Notes under the pieces: model-generated | Database searches by the model: none | The model's input: the letters and a program-made list of their open reading frames with translations, nothing else | Told to the model about the DNA's origin: nothing | Shown: piece by piece, positions 28,155-32,749 of the stretch | Numbering within the stretch: the stretch's first letter is position 1 | Layout: every line of letters begins with the position of its first letter | Source: Isosphaeraceae bacterium | GTDB lineage: Bacteria; Planctomycetota; Planctomycetia; Isosphaerales; Isosphaeraceae | Assembly (NCBI GenBank): GCA_031291845.1 | Contig: JARLIH010000371.1 | Location: forward strand, 1 to 32,749 | Direction: 5' to 3' | Length of the DNA: 32,749 nucleotides | Program-made: the position numbers and the translations under genes

Positions 28155-28183
28155 ACTGTAAGACGAAAGGCGGATCCGGGCAA
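28155..28183 (-). promoter_or_regulatory. Candidate promoter of the MFS gene
   Basis: On the minus strand, TTGCCC (28183-28178) and TACAGT (28160-28155) are separated by 17 bases, 4/6 matches each. Transcription would start near 28148, about 75 bases before the ATG. Confidence 0.35.
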
Positions 28184-28301
28184 ACGAAAACGACGGCCAT
28201 CCTCCATCCTTGGCAGCGCGTGGTGGGATTCGGCCCTTCGGGGCTCGCCCGCCCTTCAGGAGCAATACCACCACCGCCTCTCGCTTCGGATGGGAACACT
28301 G

Positions 28302-28307
28302 TATTAT
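28302..28307 (+). promoter_or_regulatory. -10-like box upstream of the dienelactone hydrolase
   Basis: TATTAT matches the -10 consensus at 5 of 6 positions, 60 bp before the ATG at 28368. No matching -35 is visible. Confidence 0.3.
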
Positions 28308-28367
28308 GATGACGCCCCCCCACCGGAGCACGAGACACCTGGCACCAGCGGGTTAGGGAGCCGATTC

Positions 28368-29231
28368 ATGCACGACGACGCGTCCGAGTTGTTGCCCAGG
28401 GTCGATTTCACGCGGCGTGAGTTCGCGGTAACGACGCTTGCCGCGGGATTTGCCTTGGCCGTGCAACCCGTCTCCGCCGAAACGATCACCACCGACACCA
28501 AGGGGCTGGAGGCCGGGGAAGTGAAAATCCCCGTTCCCGACGGCGAAATCCCCGGTTATCGGGCCATGCCCGACCAGGGCGGGCCGTTCCCGGTCGTCCT
28601 CGTGGTGCAGGAGATCTTCGGCGTCCACGAGCATATCAAGGACCTTTGCCGGCGCCTCGCGAAGCTCGGCTACTTCGCCGTCGCCCCCGCGCTTTACGCG
28701 CGTCAGGGGGACGTCGCGCGCATCGACGACATCCAGGAAATCATCCGCGCGGTGGTCTCGAAGGTCCCCGACTCCCAGGTGCTGTCCGACCTCGATGCAA
28801 CCGTCGCCTGGGCCAAGCAGACTGGCAAGGCCGATACGGCGAAGCTCGCGACCACGGGATTCTGCTGGGGCGGGCGCATCGTCTGGCTGTACGCCGCGCA
28901 CAACCCGAACCTCAAAGCGGGCGCGGCCTGGTACGGAAGACTCGCCAGTGCACCCGACGCGCTGCACCCGAAGAACCCGATCGACCTCGTCGGCGACCTC
29001 AAAGCGCCGGTGCTGGGACTTTACGGCGGGGCCGACACCGGGATTCCGGCGGCGTCCGTCGAGAAGATGCAGCAAGCGCTCAAGGCGGCGAACGCGCCTT
29101 CGGAGATCATCCTCTATCCCGACACTCCGCACGGCTTCAACGCCGACTACCGTCCCACTTATCGCAAGGACCAGGCCGAGGACGGCTGGAAGCGGATGTT
29201 GGCCTGGTTCAAGAAGAACGGCGTCGCGTAA
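28368..29231 (+). CDS. Dienelactone hydrolase, Tat-exported
   Basis: A 287-aa alpha/beta-hydrolase of the DLH family (the carboxymethylenebutenolidase group). The catalytic triad is C166 in GFCWGGR, D223 in YGGADTGIP and H255 in PDTPHGF; the DLH-specific E lies in [11 protein letters not shown]. The N terminus [15 protein letters not shown] followed by a hydrophobic stretch to QPVSA is a twin-arginine signal, so it should act outside the cytoplasm. ATG at 28368 is taken because AGGGAG (28355-28360) precedes it by 7 bases; an upstream start at 28290 is unlikely. The methyltransferase follows 20 bp later and may be co-transcribed. Substrate is unknown. Confidence 0.93.
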   Translation: MHDDASELLPRVDFTRREFAVTTLAAGFALAVQPVSAETITTDTKGLEAGEVKIPVPDGEIPGYRAMPDQGGPFPVVLVVQEIFGVHEHIKDLCRRLAKLGYFAVAPALYARQGDVARIDDIQEIIRAVVSKVPDSQVLSDLDATVAWAKQTGKADTAKLATTGFCWGGRIVWLYAAHNPNLKAGAAWYGRLASAPDALHPKNPIDLVGDLKAPVLGLYGGADTGIPAASVEKMQQALKAANAPSEIILYPDTPHGFNADYRPTYRKDQAEDGWKRMLAWFKKNGVA

Positions 29232-29251
29232 CCGACGCGACAAACGCAACG

Positions 29252-29824
29252 ATGGCTGAGTCGGACCGTGCGCGTTGGGACGCCCGCTACCGAGGACGCG
29301 AGGAGGGCCCTGGAGGTCCCTCTCCGTTTGTCGCCGCGCTCGACCCCGTCTTCCCCCGGCGAGGCCGGGCCCTGGATGTCGCAGGCGGAGCCGGCCGGAA
29401 CGCCCTCTGGCTGGCCCGCCGCGGGCTCGACGTGACGCTTACCGACATTTCGGGCGTCGCGCTCGAAATCGCTGCCGCACACGCCGCCGCGCAGGATCTC
29501 CGCGTCACGGGACTCCGGTTGGACCTGGAAACGGAGCCGCTACCGACCGGTCCCTGGAGCGTGATTGTTTGCGTGCATTACCTCTGGCGGCCGCTCTTTC
29601 GGGCCTTCCCCGCGCTCCTCGCCGAGGGTGGACTCCTGGTCGTCGCGCACCCGACGCGGACCAACCTGGAACGACACGCCCGGCCGGGTCCGCAGTACCT
29701 TCTGGAGGAGGGCGAACTCCCCACGCTCGTGCCGGCGTTGACGATTGTCGCCTACGAGGAAGGGTGGCGGAACGACGTCCACGAGGCCAGGCTCGTCGCG
29801 CGACGACCCGCTGAATTCCTGTAG
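29252..29824 (+). CDS. SAM-dependent methyltransferase (TehB-like, class I)
   Basis: A 190-aa class I methyltransferase. The SAM-binding loop is ALDVAGGAGRNALWLARRG (motif I, about residues 40-58), followed by D65 (LTDIS). It resembles TehB/thiopurine-type enzymes, including the short N-terminal WDARYRGREEG segment. A common family reading of the loop is ACGAGRN; here it is AGGAGRN. Start ATG at 29252 is the first codon that leaves only this domain; the same frame opens far upstream inside the dienelactone hydrolase gene. The gene begins 20 bp after that stop. Substrate unknown. Confidence 0.85.
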   Translation: MAESDRARWDARYRGREEGPGGPSPFVAALDPVFPRRGRALDVAGGAGRNALWLARRGLDVTLTDISGVALEIAAAHAAAQDLRVTGLRLDLETEPLPTGPWSVIVCVHYLWRPLFRAFPALLAEGGLLVVAHPTRTNLERHARPGPQYLLEEGELPTLVPALTIVAYEEGWRNDVHEARLVARRPAEFL

Positions 29825-29845
29825 GGTGCATGAAATGCACCCTAC
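29821..29845. repeat. TAGGG-type palindrome, GTGCAT inner stem
   Basis: GTAGGGTGCAT-GAA-ATGCACCCTAC, perfect 11-bp arms. The first four bases overlap the stop codon and end of the methyltransferase gene (TAG at 29822-29824). It has the same outer GTAGGG/CCCTAC as the copy at 4420 but a different, compensated inner stem. Confidence 0.8.
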
Positions 29846-30216
29846 GAGAACTCGTGAATAGGCGATGATCACCGGATCGTTCGTGCAACGGACCAGCGTC
29901 ACGGTTTGTGTAGGGCCGGCCATTGCCGGCCGAATCGCTCAGCCATGGCCGAACCTACAAGTCAGCGTCTGGAGAAACGGGGATTGCAAGCCTCGTCTGG
30001 ACAAGATTGCGAGCCCTCCGTAATAAGATCGAGCGTGGTTCTCGTATATGTTGCGCACCATCTCTGGCACGGGTGACCGGGGTGGAGCCGGCATTGGCTC
30101 GGTCCGAGCGCAAAGCGCGCGCCCGGATATCGGGGTCTCACTGGTAGAATGAAACGAGACCCTGTCGCGAGCGAGCGACCGCCGGGCCCTGGGCGATTGT
30201 TTTTGGGAGTGCTGTG
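29825..30216. other. 392-bp gap upstream of the protease gene
   Basis: It contains two palindromes (29821-29845 and 29914-29931) and otherwise no supported gene. AT-richer TAATAAGAT at 30021-30029 is a possible promoter element without a well-placed partner. Short ORFs here are not convincing. Confidence 0.5.
29914..29931. repeat. GGCCGG-type palindrome, opposite orientation
   Basis: GGCCGGC-CATT-GCCGGCC preceded by TAGG, so the left end reads TAGGGCCGGC. It is the reverse-complement orientation of the copies at 15434 and 26760. Confidence 0.75.
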
Positions 30217-31410
30217 ATGCGTTCGACGGGAAAATCGATTGTGGCGCATGCGATCACGGTGCTGATCACGCTGGCCCTGGTCGCCCTGTTGTTTGGTGAG
30301 CGAATGAGTACGAGGCGCCCCGCGCCCGTGGTGCAGATTCCTGCCGGACCGTCGCTGCCGAGCGCTGCGCCGCGGCCCTCGACCGGAACGTACCGGCTGC
30401 CTTCAGTCGCGCCACCCGCAATCCCCGTGGAAGTGCTGAAGGCGGTCGACGCCGACGAGCAGATTAACATTCGCGTCTACCAGGCGGTCAACAAGAGTGT
30501 GGTCAATATCACGACGGCGGTCGAAGGGGGAGGCCTGTTCGGAGACGAGACCTCCACGGGAACGGGCTCGGGTTTCGTGTTCGACCGCGAGGGGCACATC
30601 CTGACGAACTACCACGTCGTCGAGGGAGCGGAAACGGTCCAGGTCACGTTTTACGACGGCTCGACTCACGAGGCACGACTGGTCGGCATGGACGCGTCGA
30701 ACGACGTGGCCGTGGTCCAGGCCAAAGTCCCGGAGGACCGGCTCTTTCCGGTCGCACTCGGCGACTCGGCGCCGCTGCTCGTCGGCCAGAAGATCCTGGC
30801 CATCGGGAATCCCTTCGGTCTCGAGCGAACCCTGACGACGGGCATCGTCAGCAGCCTCGACCGCTCCTTGCGGGCCAAGAACGGGCGGATGATCAAGGGC
30901 ATCATCCAGACCGACGCGGCGATCAACCCGGGCAATTCCGGGGGACCGCTCTTGAGCTCGAAGGGGGAAGTGATCGGCATGAACACCGCGATCGTCAGCC
31001 AGGTCGGGCAGTCAGCCGGGATCAGCTTCGCGGTGCCGATCAACGCGATCAAGCGCATTCTTGCCTCGCTCATCGAGCACGGCCGGGTCATCCGCGCGGA
31101 CCTGGGGATCACCCGTCTGTACAAGACCAGCGAGGGCCTGCTCGTGCTCAACCTGGTCGAAGGAGGGGCCGCCGAGCGCGCGGGGATCCACCCGATCCGG
31201 GCGCGCATCGTGAACTATGGCGGCCTCCGCGTCCGCCGCCTCGACCCCGATACGGCCGACCTGATCGTCGCGGTCGATCGCAAGCGCGTGCACAACGTGG
31301 ACGAGCTTCTCGGCGAAGTTGAATCTCACAGCCCGGGCGACGTGATCGAGGTGACGGTACTCCGCGGCGGGCAGCTCATGAACGTGCCGGTCCGGCTGGG
31401 CCAGTCGTAA
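30217..31410 (+). CDS. HtrA/Deg-type serine protease
   Basis: A 397-aa S1C trypsin-like protease. An N-terminal signal anchor (about residues 8-27) places it in the periplasm, followed by a Pro/Ala-rich linker (30-70). The catalytic triad is H133 (NYHVVEG), D163 (SNDVAVV) and S241 (PGNSGGPL). TGTGSGFVFD and GQKILAIGNPFGL are family motifs. One PDZ domain follows (about residues 290-395). The ATG at 30217 follows GGGAG at 30205-30209 with 7-base spacing; a GTG precedes it by one codon. Likely role is periplasmic protein quality control. It is convergent with the HINT gene across 14 bp. Confidence 0.93.
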   Translation: MRSTGKSIVAHAITVLITLALVALLFGERMSTRRPAPVVQIPAGPSLPSAAPRPSTGTYRLPSVAPPAIPVEVLKAVDADEQINIRVYQAVNKSVVNITTAVEGGGLFGDETSTGTGSGFVFDREGHILTNYHVVEGAETVQVTFYDGSTHEARLVGMDASNDVAVVQAKVPEDRLFPVALGDSAPLLVGQKILAIGNPFGLERTLTTGIVSSLDRSLRAKNGRMIKGIIQTDAAINPGNSGGPLLSSKGEVIGMNTAIVSQVGQSAGISFAVPINAIKRILASLIEHGRVIRADLGITRLYKTSEGLLVLNLVEGGAAERAGIHPIRARIVNYGGLRVRRLDPDTADLIVAVDRKRVHNVDELLGEVESHSPGDVIEVTVLRGGQLMNVPVRLGQS

Positions 31411-31424
31411 GCGACGACGATCCT

Positions 31425-32749
31425 TTACCGAGCCATCGATGAATCCGGCCCGGTCGTTCCGGCGGCAGCCGTCGCTCCCAGCGGCGGTTCGGCATCGAAG
31501 GGCCTGAGATGGGCTTGGGGCAGCGTATTGTCGTGCACCAGGGCGTCGCTTTGCCCCACGAAGAACGTGTGCCCCGACGCGACGTCGAGGTTGAAGACCG
31601 GCTCGGTCGCGCCAGGTTCCACCGCGGTAACGCGTGCCCGCCCGCCGAGGGTGCGCACGACGTCTCCCGATTTCAGCTCCCTCGCCTGGGCCCAGCCCTG
31701 TCCCGCACGCCAGAACCGGTGATAGATGCTCGGCACGATCGTCTCGCCCGTGTCGAGTGCGACACGCAACGTCCGGCCGGGGGAGTTATGGTATACGACG
31801 AGGACCGGCTGGACCGAGAGCGAGCCGGTCGCCGCGTCCTGACAGAGGACCTGGTCGCCGACGCGCAGGCTGTCGATCGGCCGCCGGCCGTCGATCGTGC
31901 GCACGGGCGTCCCGGCAACGAAACAACTTCGGATCGTCGGGCCCGCAGACTGGATCACGGCGTTCTGAACGACCTCGACCTGCGCGGGGGGCTCGTACGC
32001 ATAGCCGAGCTGGTCGTACCACCAGGCGTGCCAGCCGTTCTCGTCGTCCTTCAGGTCCGGGGCGTCGAGCGCTTCCGTCAGCACGTACTGGACCTGGCGG
32101 TTGAGCGCGACGGCCTGGGCGTTGGAGGTCTCGATGTCGCCGATGTCCGCGATGAGCCGGTCCTGGGCTACGGAGGCTTTGAGCTGCGCCATCGCGAGCA
32201 GCTCGGCCGTGCGTGCCTCAATCTGGACCAAGTCCATGGCCCTGGCCTGTGGGCCCTCGCGTGCCATTCGGTCGAGCTCTCGCCCTCTGGCGACGACGGG
32301 TAGGCCGTTGGCGTCGTAGCCCACGTAGCCGTAAAACTGGTTGGATAGCTGGAACGGCGGCGGCGCATCGTAAGTGCGCAGGACCTTGAATCGGGGTGTC
32401 TCGACGAGCAGCGCGCCCGAGGCGCCGGGGCCCTGGACGGGCTGGACCTGGTAGCGCATCGGCGCGCGGATCAGATCGACCATTTCCCCCGCGTAGTCTC
32501 GTCGCTCACGCCCGCGGAGCTTCCGGGCCGCGGCCGTGCGCACTCGTTCCGTCGTCCCCTTGACGCTGAGCTCGGCCAGGTTGCGCGTCGCCGGCGGGCT
32601 GTCGATCTGGGCCAGGAGCTGGACGGCGGTCTGCTGCTCGTCCTCCCGCTTACCAAGGAAGACTCGCTCGATCGACGCCACCGCGCGGGCGTCGGTCAGT
32701 TCGGCGAGGAGGTCCAAGGCCTCGGCGCGGCGGCTCTTGTCGGACAGCC
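31425..32749 (-). CDS. HEAT-like plus HINT-domain protein (5' partial)
   Basis: The 3' 441 codons of a larger gene whose 5' end lies beyond the window edge; an apparent TTG start at 32717 is not credible because the frame stays open upstream. The visible N-terminal part has alpha-helical HEAT-like repeats (RAEALDLLAELTDARAVAS, then AVQLLAQIDSPPATRNLAEL). A low-similarity middle follows. An intein-like HINT domain then runs from SCFVAGTPVRTIDGRRPI (Cys at 31923-31925), with block B YHRFWRAGQGW, to GHTFFVGQSDALVHDN (Asn at 31527-31529). Such domains self-cleave in hedgehog, intein and polymorphic-toxin proteins. Only 33 residues follow it. There is no visible nuclease or toxin domain. Confidence 0.85.
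   Translation of the reverse strand, partial: LSDKSRRAEALDLLAELTDARAVASIERVFLGKREDEQQTAVQLLAQIDSPPATRNLAELSVKGTTERVRTAAARKLRGRERRDYAGEMVDLIRAPMRYQVQPVQGPGASGALLVETPRFKVLRTYDAPPPFQLSNQFYGYVGYDANGLPVVARGRELDRMAREGPQARAMDLVQIEARTAELLAMAQLKASVAQDRLIADIGDIETSNAQAVALNRQVQYVLTEALDAPDLKDDENGWHAWWYDQLGYAYEPPAQVEVVQNAVIQSAGPTIRSCFVAGTPVRTIDGRRPIDSLRVGDQVLCQDAATGSLSVQPVLVVYHNSPGRTLRVALDTGETIVPSIYHRFWRAGQGWAQARELKSGDVVRTLGGRARVTAVEPGATEPVFNLDVASGHTFFVGQSDALVHDNTLPQAHLRPFDAEPPLGATAAAGTTGPDSSMAR

Noticed and set aside
30060..30147. tRNA-like remnant (translated string VTGVEPALA resembles artefactual ORFs over tRNA genes)
   Set aside because: I could not pair an acceptor stem or form a cloverleaf on either strand.

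Overview
The window is a high-GC bacterial chromosome segment, most likely from a planctomycete (Planctomycetota, possibly an Isosphaeraceae- or Gemmataceae-like lineage). This assignment is inferred from gene content: a caa3/aa3-type oxidase operon with a SCO-CtaM fusion, a HEAT-plus-HINT protein, a large PHP-like secreted protein, many dispersed intergenic palindromes, and G/C-ending codons throughout. I see no phage, plasmid, CRISPR, rRNA or tRNA gene. It reads as a core-genome region.

Layout. 1-2292: end of an ATP synthase F1 operon (atpG 3' end, atpD, atpC), with a long inverted repeat between atpG and atpD. 2664-6249: a GT87-type membrane glycosyltransferase, a doubtful small ORF, and a minus-strand pair encoding a CPBP membrane protease and a metallophosphoesterase. 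6613-15350: a nine-cistron respiratory operon in the order di-haem lipocytochrome c, coxB, coxA, ctaA, ctaB, coxC, coxD (subunit IV), and sco fused to ctaM (DUF420). It is followed convergently by ferrochelatase (15528-16562), so haem synthesis, haem A maturation, CuA/CuB assembly and the oxidase sit together. 16973-20082: a Gfo/Idh oxidoreductase, a remarkable Asp/Glu-only acidic protein, a small TPR protein and purine nucleoside phosphorylase. 20187-23755: ileS and purN. 23773-26716: a small membrane protein (minus) and a secreted PHP-like protein. 26787-29824: an MFS permease (minus) divergent from a Tat-exported dienelactone hydrolase and a SAM methyltransferase. 30217-32749: an HtrA-type protease convergent with a HEAT/HINT protein cut by the window edge.

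Most interesting signals. (1) CoxC carries about 65 extra residues between its first two helices that read like the C-terminal domain of ribosomal protein bL12. (2) At least eight intergenic palindromes share outer TAGGG/CCCTA ends or a central CAATG/CATTG core, but have interchangeable inner stems that co-vary. They lie mostly at convergent gene ends. (3) A 117-residue protein ends in an 82-residue tract made only of D, E and the hydrophobics F, V, L and I. (4) An intein-like HINT domain is followed by only a 33-residue tail. (5) The SCO-CtaM fusion and the ferrochelatase with a predicted Fe-S cysteine set complete the oxidase locus.

Limits. Homology calls rest on motif recognition by eye. 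Start codons were chosen from Shine-Dalgarno spacing and family length. Promoter and operator calls are pattern matches only.
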